A stretch of DNA of 64,000 nucleotides from Cordia subcordata. Lineage: Eukaryota; Streptophyta; Magnoliopsida; Boraginales; Cordiaceae. Of the stretch, positions 39,954 to 50,096 are shown in pieces. The notes beneath the pieces are model-generated. The model did not search any database, was not told the origin of the DNA, and saw only the letters and a list, made by a program, of their open reading frames with translations. The first letter of the stretch is position 1. Every line of letters begins with the position of its first letter. Position numbers and translations under genes: made by a program. The DNA is taken from NCBI GenBank assembly GCA_028554755.1, contig JAPTOF010000002.1, positions 7,861,001-7,925,000 on the forward strand. Reading direction: 5' to 3'.

Positions 39954-40071
39954 GAGGGTGTTTGATTTTGTTTATTTAGTGTTTTTAAGTATTTAAATAA
40001 TAAAAAATATTAAAAATATATTATTTTAAAATATTTATAAACACTTAAAATAAATAAAGCCAAACATCCTT
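39954..40071. mobile_element. Tourist-like MITE, 118 bp
   Basis: Terminal inverted repeats GAGGGTGTTTG and, on the reverse strand, AAGGATGTTTG, extending into GTTTATTT / CTTTATTT. The 3-bp repeat TTA flanks both ends (39951-39953 and 40072-40074). This pattern is that of PIF/Harbinger (Tourist) MITEs. Relatives lie at 44577-44700 and 50391-50746. Confidence 0.7.
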
Positions 40072-40391
40072 TTAGCCTTGTCAATTAGCAAAAAGAACTT
40101 TAGCCTTGTCATATGATTATTTGAGCTAAGAAAGTATATGTATGCGTATACATATATGTATATATATATATATATATATTCAAAACCAATTTTTACTTTC
40201 CATGTGATTTGAATGTAAATCCTATTCTCTTGGTTTAGTAACAACTTAAAAAGATATTTTCGATTACGAATTTAACCACTAGAGTTACTCCTTAAACTCT
40301 TGAGAAAGTAGTTCTTATACATTTAGTTTTATTTAAATGGATATTAACGATAATAATAAAGATAATATAATTAATATAAAATGATTTGACC

Positions 40392-40435
<44 letters not shown>

Positions 40436-41097
40436 CCAAGTAAAGGTCCTAAGAAATAATGTTATGGGTTTGAATCTCATGATAAACGGAATTGGATTGC
40501 AAGTAAGGCAATTAATAAAAACAAAAATGAAAAAAGAAAGTTGGCAATCGGGTTGGTCCAGTCTGGGTCTTGATGTTGTTGGTTTGTTTCGTTTTGTTTT
40601 GGGTTTGATCTGATTTTTTTAATTGTATGTTGCCATTTGGGCCTTGCATTGTTTGGATCTGACCCGGTTGTTTACCTTTTTTAATTTTTAATGAGTTTAT
40701 ATTGTTGGACCCACTCTTCTCTACATGTTTCTATTACTAGTTGGGCCTTGTGTTGTTTGGAACTAACCAAATAGTATATTATTTGTTCTTTTCAAAGAGT
40801 CTCTAACTCTTTACTTTCCTTTTTTCTTTTTTCTTTTCTCTAAATCCCCATCCTAATCCCATCTCTCGCCCTTCATGGATTCAAATAGAAATAATCACCA
40901 TCCAAAACAAGTAATTCCAACCACTTGAACCACTTTTGAAACTCCAAGTGATGAACTTTTCGCTTGGCACTTGCGAAACATAACGTACTTAAAAACTAAT
41001 TAGTCGGTTGATGGGGGTTTTTTGTTCTTTAATCTTATGGTGCATTTGTTCCCTTGTGCAACTATTAATAGATAAATAAATATAATTAACATCTTAA

Positions 41098-41249
41098 TGT
41101 AATACCCTCTCACATCAGTTCTTTATAAGATTTATGTCGATTTTATAATGATTTGTATTAAACTATTGTTATCATAAGTTTAAGTATTTTCAACCAATTA
41201 ATTAAACTCAATGTGATGGCAGGCCAATAATTGAATTCAGGTTATTATA
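41098..41249. mobile_element. Diverged TRIM-like solo LTR
   Basis: TGTAATACCC...GGTTATTATA with internal matches to 18037-18192 (CACATCAGTTCTTTATAAGATTT, GGCAGGCCAATAATTG). The target duplication is no longer exact, consistent with age. Confidence 0.6.
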
Positions 41250-42968
41250 GATAATAAAATTATTAATTATGATTACAATACTAATATTACTAGCAAGTTT
41301 AGAGTTTGGACTCATGACTTGACACTTAAAATAATTACAAATTAATAATGGGTTTCAGAGCACCCACCCCGCTAAGAGCAAGTTGTTGTGGTCGATTGGG
41401 GTGAGTTATCGAAAAACATAATGCAAGTTGTAGAGACACGAGGGCAAAATGCCAACTCATCTTGGGTCCGTAACAGGATTGCATGCATGCGTTATCTTGA
41501 GACAATTACTATGATTTATAAATTAATGATTGCTTCATAATGTGATCTGTGGCAGAACCCATGCCCTATCCTGTCATTGTGTATTGAGAAACAAATATAG
41601 TTCAATTATATATTTCATATGTCATGAACATTTTGCTTTTTTGTTTAATTTCTTATAAGGAAGAAGTTAGATGTAATATATATATCAAATCAATCAAAAA
41701 CCTGCTAGGGGTAGATTCAGGAAGATCTCATTCTCAAGAATGATTACTGACTCATTCAATGCAACTTCTCTTTTAAATTAAAAAAAGAAAAAAAAAATTA
41801 CCATTTTCTTATTTAAAAAAAGTCTACCCTTTTCCTCCTGAAACTAATCCAGCCCACATGTCAGCGCTCGACTCTTGGTGCATCGAAAGACCTTCTCTTT
41901 GACGTAGACATGTGAAAAGTTTGGCCAAATAGCTTATGGCTCTTTGGATGCAAGTTAATTGAAAATGACTTAACTGCGTGACTTATCTAAGGCTTCATTT
42001 ATTATAACTTATACATAGTTGAATTCATTAAAGAGTATTATTATATATACCATTCTTTTATTTTGACATATATTATATAAATTTTTATCCTGGAAAGGAG
42101 ATTAAGAAATAAAAAGATGGCATAATTAAGCATAATCTTCATTAAATGAGATAAGGTTTCTTTTGATATATTTTGGTTTGCTTTTATCGATTGAATTAAT
42201 AAATCTAATCAGATCTCAAAAATTAGATTGTGTTAAATTAAGAAAACTTTTCCTAACAAAAGGCACTTCAAAATCACTTAATTATTTTTATGATCAATTA
42301 CTTAAATGAGTAGAAATGTGCTAGGAATCTGAAAAAGCTTATAGCAAGAGAAAAGACGTTATGAAAGCATGTGTATCTTAGCTGGATATATTTCTTTGCT
42401 GGCAATAGCTATTTATGAAAAGAAAATTAAAATAAATCTCCCACTTTATCTTTTTCAAAGATCAATCTTCAACCATGTTAAGGATAGTTAGGATATAATA
42501 CGAATTAGATAATTAGAATCATCATTTTAATAACAGAAAATAAATTATTAAAAATTTAATTATGGTGAACTAATAAAACAACTAAAACAAAACAATATTA
42601 AATAATTCACCGCCATGAACAAGCATTCCCGGATTTTTTTTTTTTTTGGGCCCAACAATCGAGCCAAAATTTCCCCGTATTTGGCTCTTTTTCTAGTAAC
42701 TTGATATAACATTATCATAAATCTCGAAAAATAATTATTGTTGTTGTTTGAGGAGAAATTTAAGAAACAAATTGCGCAAATTCAATTTACAGGAAATGCA
42801 ACTGCATTCATATCTTTCTCTTTATATTATATTATTATATGCACATTAATCGTCTACAATTTCTGAACATTGTCTATGGATCAAATAAAAGACAATTTTC
42901 TTTTGACAAACTAGCAACAAAGAAGTAAAAGCAAAAACTTTACATAATCTTTCTCTTTTCTTCTTCTA

Positions 42969-43892
42969 TTATGTGAGAACATTGAGCAATGAAACCCTCG
43001 CATTAATCAAACTCCTAAAAACTTTTTCACTACCACTCTCAATACCAACAATACAATCCTCCAAATCTTGCATTTTCTTGGATATCATCTTCACATGTTC
43101 ATCTCCCTTCTTCTTCAAACCCCACAAATTCTCAAACCCAACTTGTTGAAATTCTTCAATCCCCTCCTCAATCCTCACTTTGCTCAACTTCTTTCCCAAT
43201 GCCAACCCTATCCAACTAGAGGAGTCTTGACGCAATGGTAAAGAAATAGAAACCCCAATGAAAAGCGTGACCGAAACCGCCATTGTCACTTCAACGACAT
43301 CTTTGATAGCATCAGCAAGTTCAGCTTCAGTATCAGATGTCAGGAGAGTGTCAGAACAGCATCGGTGTGTTGGACACGGACACGCGACCCCAGGCTGTAA
43401 TGTGGAAACAAGCTTGTTCATCTCTTTTGTAATTTTCTTTAAACCCTTTGCATACAAAGCCACCTTGCATTCATCTTTTCTTCTTACAGCCACCTGAGCA
43501 GCCAAATGCTCCTGTTTCAACGTCAAAACCAACGTCTGGAAGATTCCATACACATCGATAAACCGAAGAAAATCTTCCAGAACCTTCTCGATGAATTGAA
43601 CCTGGGTAGATAGCGATTCCCGGGTCTGAGGGAGCTGGAGGAGATCATCAAGAGACTCATGAATGGTCTTTACTCGGGCTAAGCATGAGCAAAGCCAGGC
43701 TGAGGATCGGGCTTCGGGCTTGGTGATGAATGATTTGAGTTCGTTGATTTCATCTCTGAGCTGGGAGATCAATGGGTGTGATCTGCATGGGAGACTAGTT
43801 GATCTGATGTGAAAGGTTTTCTTGGGTTTTTTTGCAGAGATGGGGTGATTTGGGAAGGAAAGGGATCTTCTAAAATTGGCCACCATTTTCAT
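42969..43892 (-). CDS. Stand-alone divergent DUF241 protein
   Basis: This single-exon frame ends at the TAA at 42969. I place the start at M at 43892 (MKMVANFRRSLSFPNHP), giving 307 codons; the next ATG at 43886 (AAAATGGTG context) is equally plausible. An upstream in-frame ATG at 43976 is unlikely because a TATA-like TTTATAA (43967-43961) lies downstream of it, placing transcription start near 43930. The protein keeps RSTSLPCRSHP (again R-S-x-S-x-P), a helical middle, a mid-protein hydrophobic stretch (VEVTMAVSVTLFIGVSISLP) and the ending FRSLINARVSLLNVLT. It differs clearly from the array proteins and probably represents another DUF241 subgroup. Function unknown. Confidence 0.88.
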   Translation of the reverse strand: MKMVANFRRSLSFPNHPISAKKPKKTFHIRSTSLPCRSHPLISQLRDEINELKSFITKPEARSSAWLCSCLARVKTIHESLDDLLQLPQTRESLSTQVQFIEKVLEDFLRFIDVYGIFQTLVLTLKQEHLAAQVAVRRKDECKVALYAKGLKKITKEMNKLVSTLQPGVACPCPTHRCCSDTLLTSDTEAELADAIKDVVEVTMAVSVTLFIGVSISLPLRQDSSSWIGLALGKKLSKVRIEEGIEEFQQVGFENLWGLKKKGDEHVKMISKKMQDLEDCIVGIESGSEKVFRSLINARVSLLNVLT

Positions 43893-43900
43893 TTCTCGAC

Positions 43901-44070
43901 CGAGAGAGAGAGAGAGAGAGAGAGAGATTGGGGGTATGTAGAGGATTGAGAATGGATGGGTTATAAAGGGAGACAACGCGAAGAGAGAGAGAGAGAGAGA
44001 GAGAAGGGGGGCTTGAAAAAAAAAAGAAAGAAAAAGAAATTAAAAAAAAAAAGAGAGAGAGAGAGACGCA
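43901..44070. repeat. GA/CT-rich 5' leader and promoter tracts
   Basis: (GA)n runs at about 43902-43926, 43984-44003 and 44053-44065. On the minus strand these are CT tracts flanking the TATA of the stand-alone DUF241 gene. CT-rich leaders are common in plant 5' UTRs and can bind BPC proteins; that binding is inferred. Confidence 0.6.
43961..43967 (-). promoter_or_regulatory. TATA box of the stand-alone DUF241 gene
   Basis: TTTATAA on the minus strand, about 70 bp upstream of the chosen ATG. Confidence 0.5.
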
Positions 44071-44528
44071 CGAGGAAGTTTCTGAGGACCGCCGAATGGG
44101 GGGACTCGATCCGCGAATAAATCCGGCCGGTCGGCATGCTGCATGCATGCGCGTTGGTAATAGGTGTGTTTTTCTTTAATGATTCATAGGATAAATGCAA
44201 AGCTTTTTTTAGTTATTGTGAGTTTAGAAATACACATTGCACTTCATGATAAGGTATATTGTTATAATACCTTGACAATATTTGCGTAGGCGTACTGATT
44301 GGTTAATCAACTTTGACTTATAATAAATATTAAGAAACACGTGGTGACACCTACTCCTTCCAATGTAAAAGCTTTGCAAAAGTCAGATGAGATGCAACCC
44401 CTCAGTTTGTTAGTGATACATATAATCGATTACTTGAACTCTTTTAAAAGCAAAAAAGAAAAAATTGATTTTTAGCATAAACCTATCTTGAAAGTACAAA
44501 CATTTTATAGAAAGAACAACTCTATCTC

Positions 44529-44811
44529 TGCAATGTTCCATTTCACATCAATTTTATGTAAAGTTTGTGTACACGTAGAGGGTGTTTGGTTTTTGCTTAT
44601 TTGGTACTTATAAGTATCAAAACTGTAAAAAGCATGTTTTTAGATATTTTTTCTAGATGCTTTTAAGCACTTAAAATAAGTAAAGACAAACACACCCTCT
44701 TAATAATGTTTGAGTTCACTACTATTATAGTCACAAAACTTAAGTATATTTGAGCCACTTGATTAAGTTCACCTATAATAACAAATTAATGGTTGAGCCT
44801 GAATAGTTGCA
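44529..44811. mobile_element. TRIM-like LTR interrupted by a Tourist-like MITE
   Basis: The outer parts (44529-44576 and 44701-44811) align in order with the 156-bp element at 18037: CACATCAATTTTATG...GTTTGTGTACA, then CACTACTATTATAG... and a TTGATTAAGTTC region. Nested within is a 124-bp MITE. Confidence 0.6.
44577..44700. mobile_element. Tourist-like MITE, 124 bp
   Basis: Terminal inverted repeats AGAGGGTGTTTGGTTTTTGC and, on the reverse strand of the other end, AGAGGGTGTGTTTGTCTTTA. The target site is TA-rich but the 3-bp duplication is imperfect (GTA/TTA). Confidence 0.72.
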
Positions 44812-46815
44812 ATTTGTCTTGGCCTGAGCTTGTAGCAAAAGGGTGATCTGTCACGGCGAGTGCTATATAAGACACAAGGCCACGTGCTGTCACCCACTGG
44901 CTTCAATTAAAATAGTTAGTTCTCCCAACGCCCTTTAATTATTTAATTTGTTTTTCCGTCTTTTCCAAAATTATTTGCTTTATAATGGTTGAATAATAAT
45001 GTGTAGACATTAAATGTATTGGCCAAATGGGGTTGCCTAGTTTCTTTCTTCTGAATAATAATACTGTTCATTTCAGCTTTCAGAAATTGGTTATTGGTAG
45101 CAAGAAAGGAATTTTCTTTTTCTCTTTTTTTTTTTTTTGGGAATCGAGAATATGTCGCTACTAACTTGAATGGATAAGGAAGGTTCAATAGTGACAATCT
45201 GTTTAGAAAATGATAAATAAATGACGTGTATAGCTGATCACCATATTAGTGTATTATTTAAAACTATGAAAATATTGAAGTCTATATATGAGCACTTTGT
45301 TTTTCCAATATTTATCTGATGTTTACCACTCTAGTTTTGATTTTATATACATATTGCTTGTATATTTTCAATTAAATTTTCATGAGTTTTACGAGTAAAA
45401 GTAGGCATATTTAATTTATGAATAATTTTAATGAATTATATACTTTTTTCAGAGGTATAGAGTTGAATTTCAATGTAATCTAAGCCTTCTAGTTTAGATC
45501 CATTATGAATCCAAGTAATAATTCAATAATTAATGATCACAACTGGAATCAGAATCCAAATTTTGAATTATCAGTTACCTGAAAAATATAAAAGTGGTCA
45601 ACCTAACTATAATTAGTAATTCTAAATATTCCATTGTAGGGCAGGGTCCTACGTATATTTCCTACTAGTTGGAATTATTGTACTCTCGGCCTTTACATTT
45701 TTTTTGAATTTCTTTTATTAAGAAAATAAAAGAAACGGATAACGCAAGGGTTAGTGAATTGCTTGCAGTACCAATTTGAAATTCGTTCTGGTTTTTATTA
45801 CAAATCAATTACAAAGCCATATTTTCTAAGACTAATTTTAATAGATCTTGTCTCCGACTAACTTAACGTGTACATCTGGAGACAAGGTCACCAATGGAGA
45901 TAGTTAACACCCATTTGTAATGCAATTGGCCACTTTGCTTAATTACCATGAGATGAGCTGTTATGTCTCCATATGGCTACGTACATTAATTGGCAGATCA
46001 ATTACGCTGAAAGATCGTAAAGATACAGATTGATTTATTTTTTCCCACACGTACTTAATTAATTGTTCATCAGGTTTGACCATTTGAGTTAATTAATTCT
46101 CACAGCTACGCTACCACGCGTTATAGTCAGAAATTATTTGCCATTGAAACATTTGATTTTCTTGAACAACTCGAAACTAAATCTCTGATGCACTATTCCA
46201 CTTTGGTCCTACAAAGAATATGTATTTCATAATACGTGTCACGCTTTAAAATAATTGTGATTTTTGTACCACTAACTTTTGTCGATATAAAAATATTTCA
46301 TAAAAAAAATTATTAATTGAGATGGTAGCAATCTCACTACTTGTTTGTATTTCAAGCCATAATGAACTTGACTAATCCCTGTCAGGTCTGGAATGGTGAA
46401 GGAAAAGCCACCACAATGAACTTGATTAAACCTAACTAATCCCTATTTGGTCGGGAATAGTGATTAAACTTGACTAAATGCGCTTTTCAATATTCGAACT
46501 TGTGTTCTCTTTTTTACGGGATGATGTTACTACCACCTCAATCAATAACTTGTTGGTGGGAGGGTTTTCCTTTTACCACTTTTTAGTCCCTGCTTAATAA
46601 AAATTAGTTTCAAGTTTAATGTAATTTTAAGATACAAGAACTGAAATGGGGGAAAAATAGATATTTTAAACCAATTAATCAACCACTACGCATAAACAAA
46701 CTTGTAGTTGAGCCAGGATTGGTAGGGTGCCACCCCTACAATATTCATCCGGAAAACAAGAAATAATTAAATGCTTTGCTTTTTCTAAGCAAAGCATAAC
46801 AGGTTAAGCTTGGCA

Positions 46816-47120
46816 GAAGTTGTCTACCCTGTAAAGAGAGTTTAGTTTGTTTTGTATAATGATGAAACATCCACAGTGTCAATGACTCATAAGTCGCTTA
46901 TGGAAACTTATCAGCATACTTTTTTTTTTTAAGTTATAAGTATGTGCAGAATAACATGAAAAGATGCTCACGTTTATCATAAAATGAACATGGGAAAGGC
47001 TAAAATATTCTCTGGAGAATAATAATTCTTTGCTTTGCCATATATGATTTCTAATTATATACAATTATCACATTGTTACAAGTTGACTCTGCCTGATAAT
47101 AATAATAATTGGAGATGATG
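46816..47120. repeat. Direct repeat, left copy
   Basis: It begins AGAAGTTGTCTACCCTGTAAAG and runs through GATGCTCACGTTTATCATA to the TGATAATAATAATAAT microsatellite. It matches 48119-48475 in the same orientation with indels and substitutions. Confidence 0.75.
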
Positions 47121-47814
47121 ATTGCTGAAGAATTTTTCAGTTCTGAGTTGGTGGAACCACGTCTTCTTTTCCTTTTTTAAAATCCTTGAAAATTGAGTGC
47201 AACAATTATTGTCCATATTTGTGAGACAAAAGACAATTTTATTTAGAGCCTTTTTAGAGACAGCAGTTCAGCAGAAAAAAAAAGTAGGTTTGACAAAAAA
47301 GAAAGGTGCATGAGGTATTTAGTTATAGACAAAATAGAGTTTTGAGATATTCAAAATGGAGTTTTGAAAAAACATCAATTGTGTTTTCTAAACAATAGGT
47401 TTATATTATACTCTTCATTAATTATTGTAATTGCAACAATTTCTTTAAAATTAAAGATCAAGTATATTACCTAAATTAAATTTTAAATTTAAAAAAAAAT
47501 TGAAATTAAAAATTAAAAAAGTAAAAATTTAGAAAGTTAAAAAATTAAAAATATTTAAAAAATAAAAATAAAAATTGAAATTGAAAATCTAAAATTAAAA
47601 TTAAAAATTACAAAAAAAAAATTTTAAAAAGCAATTTTATCACTTACATTTTTATCCTCCAGTAGTTTTATCCAAACAGATTACCAGCTATTTTTTATTC
47701 AACAGTAATTTTATAATTTTTTATCAAATAATAAAATAACTTTTTTTAACCACAACCCCAACAAAATGGGCCGCAAATTTTAACAACAATGCCAAATGGA
47801 CCCTTAGTTTAACT

Positions 47815-48085
47815 ATGACGTTTCAACTATTAAATAATATAATTTTGAGCAGTAGAGTTGTAAATAAAAGTGTTAATTAATGAATAAAAATGTTGTTAAT
47901 TAATAAAATTTAAGTATTGTTAAATAATAGAATTTTGAGCAAATTTTGAGGAGTAGAGTTTTGAATAAAAGTGCTAATTAATGAATAAAAATTATTTTAA
48001 ATAATAGAATTTAAATATTGTTAAATAATAAAATTTTGAGCAGTAAAATTTTGAATAAAAATGCTAATTAATGAATAAAAGTTAC
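47815..48085. repeat. Tandem AT-rich repeat
   Basis: About three diverged units containing TTTTGAGCAGTA, then GAATAAAAGTGCTAATTAATGAATAAAA, and TTAAATATTGTTAAATAATA. Confidence 0.65.
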
Positions 48086-48118
48086 ACCTATTTATGTAAT
48101 GACCCAAATCTAACACAA

Positions 48119-48475
48119 AAGTTGTCTACTCTGTAAAGAGAGTTAAGCAGTTTGTTTTGTATAATGATGAAACATCCACAGTGTCAATGTTGACTCATAA
48201 GCCGCTTATGGAAACTTATCAACATATATAGTTGTGTTTTCTTTTCTTTTTTTTTTTCCTTTTTTTTTTTTTACTTATAACATGAAAAGATGCTCACGTT
48301 TATCATATAATGAACATGGAAAAGGCTAAAATATTCTCTGGAGAATAATAATTCTTTGCTTTGCATGGTGCAATCATATGCTTTGCCATATAATGATTTC
48401 TAAATATATAGATTATCACATTGTTACATGTTGCCGTTGCCTGATAATAATAATAATCGGAATTATGGGGATGAT
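48119..48475. repeat. Direct repeat, right copy
   Basis: Second copy of 46816-47120. It keeps GATGAAACATCCACAGTGTC and TCTCTGGAGAATAATAATTC and gains a small insertion (GCATGGTGCAATCATATG). Confidence 0.75.
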
Positions 48476-48634
48476 GATTGCAGCTTAATTATAAGTCAAA
48501 AAAGCTTTTTGACGTGTTTGGCTAATAAAATTATAAGTCACTTTTTGTTACATAAGAAATTGAAATTCTATCGAACTATCAAAATTTAAATATTTAAAAA
48601 ATCTCAAGTTTAAACTTAACACCACTTCAAAATT

Positions 48635-48755
48635 ACGTGTACACGTGAAGGGGCTGGTAGGTTTTAGACGAGGTTGATCTATGGCCAATATGTGCATGCA
48701 CACAATCTTACAATGCAAGCAAGAACATACGTGGGGTGGTGGTGTCCGTCCACGT
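48635..48755 (+). promoter_or_regulatory. ACGTG (ABRE-like) cluster
   Basis: ACGTGTACACGT with a following G at 48635-48647 (two ACGTG cores), ACGTGG at 48729-48734, and CACGT at 48751-48755, all upstream of the small gene at 48903. ACGTG is the core of ABA-responsive and G-box elements; regulation by ABA is inferred only. Confidence 0.45.
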
Positions 48756-48902
48756 TTCTTTGGACTATCCATGTGTCAAACATTTCCAAACATTGAAGGG
48801 TAATACAAAACAGGGCAATTTTAAATACACTTCACACAAGTTATTAAGGTATTATACTGCAAAGCCAAAAAAAAGGAGGAAAAAACTTAACCAGCTACAG
48901 CA

Positions 48903-49199
48903 ATGGAGAGAGGTAATGATAGGCAAGGCAGAGACGAAGAAGCAAGCCATGAGAAGCAGCACCAACCGCCTTATATTTCAGCAATGGAGCCCATCACCAC
49001 AGAAGCCTATGGCGGTGGGATGTACGGCAAGGATGACGATGACGATAAGACGACTAATCATTCAAAACCTAAACCACCAGCGAGTGCAACGCAGAGTGCA
49101 GATGGGCCAGCTGAGCCCACTTGCCAGCCTAAGCACAAGCCTCCTCCTTCCACTGGTGATCGTGACATCGACATTACAGGCCAGTCTTACATTCAATGA
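48903..49199 (+). CDS. Small conserved hydrophilic plant protein, 98 aa
   Basis: Single-exon frame MERGNDRQGRDEEASHEKQH... ending GDRDIDITGQSYIQ. The middle contains EAYGGGMYGKDDDDD and SKPKPPASATQSADGP. It has no signal peptide or membrane segment and a strongly charged, proline-rich composition, so it is probably disordered. I recognise the YGGGMYG and GDRD(L/I)DITGQSYIQ motifs as those of an unnamed small plant family, and I know of no established function. The overlapping 156-codon frame in another phase (48736-49206) is discarded because it lacks such motifs. ACGTG elements lie upstream. It is the only plus-strand gene recognised here. Confidence 0.8.
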   Translation: MERGNDRQGRDEEASHEKQHQPPYISAMEPITTEAYGGGMYGKDDDDDKTTNHSKPKPPASATQSADGPAEPTCQPKHKPPPSTGDRDIDITGQSYIQ

Positions 49200-50096
49200 C
49201 ACGTAGAATTATCATATGTATGAGCATGCGTTGGGATGTGTCACTGTAATACTGAATTGAGATTCCCACGATAGGTAGTAGGTTTAATGCAGTTTGAGGT
49301 ACTTAGGTTGAGTTTTTTTTGTCATTACAAGAAATAAATAAATAAATAAAGGGTGAGTGTGTCCATTAAGTATTAGTTTGATCAGTGCTTCACGGAGCTA
49401 CCAACAAGAAGTACTGAACTCAAATACGAATTATGACCTAAGATTAAACCCAGGTCTCTTATCTTGAACGGGTGTTTATAAACTCATTCGATTCTTAGTA
49501 TAGAAAACGTCTTGTGCTCATCGGATTCTTAGTATCAAACTTAGTATAGAAAACGTCTTGTGCTCATCGGATTCTTAGTATCAAAGACGTGCTGCGCACT
49601 CCAAGCTTGCTAATTGAAAATTGATTTATGTCAATTAAATTTTCTTTGTCATGAAAAAGAAAAAAGATGTAAATAGATCACCGTTGTGTTGAACAAACTT
49701 TATGTGCAAGTTCTTGGATATAGAGTTTTTTCGATAACAAATAAATTCATTGCTTGCACTTGACTTGTGATTTTGCTTCGTAAGTGCTCTGAACACACAA
49801 AACATGTAAAAACTTTTCAACACTTTTTGCGCAAAAAATCACTAAGATTCCAACAAGTGCACTGAGCTTTGAATGGAAGGTTGAATTTCATGCATGTGCA
49901 CTGAGATGCGATATCACTATCCATATCTATATATAGATACTAAGATGGGAAGCCAAACAAAATTAGAACAATGAATCAAATAAAGAGTTCAATTGCCATG
50001 TTCGAGTGGAGTTCTTCCAAACACGAATGAATAATACTCTAACACTCTGCCCTAATCGGAAGCATGAGCATCAATAAGCTTTCATGGCGGGGGCAG
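49200..50096. other. Spacer between small gene and ESV1 3' end
   Basis: No gene. It has a tandem duplication of about 65 bp (49495-49600, unit containing GAAAACGTCTTGTGCTCATC). The right end should include the 3' UTR of the ESV1-type gene. Confidence 0.5.
49495..49600. repeat. Tandem duplication of about 65 bp
   Basis: CTTAGTATAGAAAACGTC and TTGTGCTCATCGGATTCTTA occur twice in succession. Confidence 0.75.

Larger units (their letters stand above)
38407..42968. other. AT-rich intergenic region with dispersed repeats
   Basis: I see no credible gene. It contains a BSK-distal AT-rich stretch, a local GC-rich patch with no homology I recognise (about 39450-39640), a Tourist-like MITE (39954-40071), AT microsatellites (about 40157-40180 and 40399-40425) and a diverged TRIM-like LTR (41098-41249). 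The 70-codon frame over the GC-rich patch is not convincing. Confidence 0.5.
44071..48634. other. AT-rich intergenic region with nested and duplicated repeats
   Basis: No credible gene is seen. It includes a TRIM-like LTR split by a MITE (44529-44811), a direct duplication (46816-47120 and 48119-48475), homopolymer-rich AT sequence (47460-47640) and a tandem repeat of about 100-bp units (47815-48085). Confidence 0.55.

Noticed and set aside
43893..43976. Longer start for the stand-alone DUF241 gene (335 codons)
   Set aside because: The extension translates a CT repeat and begins upstream of the TATA-like box, so it is unlikely to be transcribed.
48736..49206. 156-codon frame overlapping the small hydrophilic protein
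   Set aside because: The other phase carries the conserved YGGGMYG and DITGQSYIQ motifs, so this one is a shadow.
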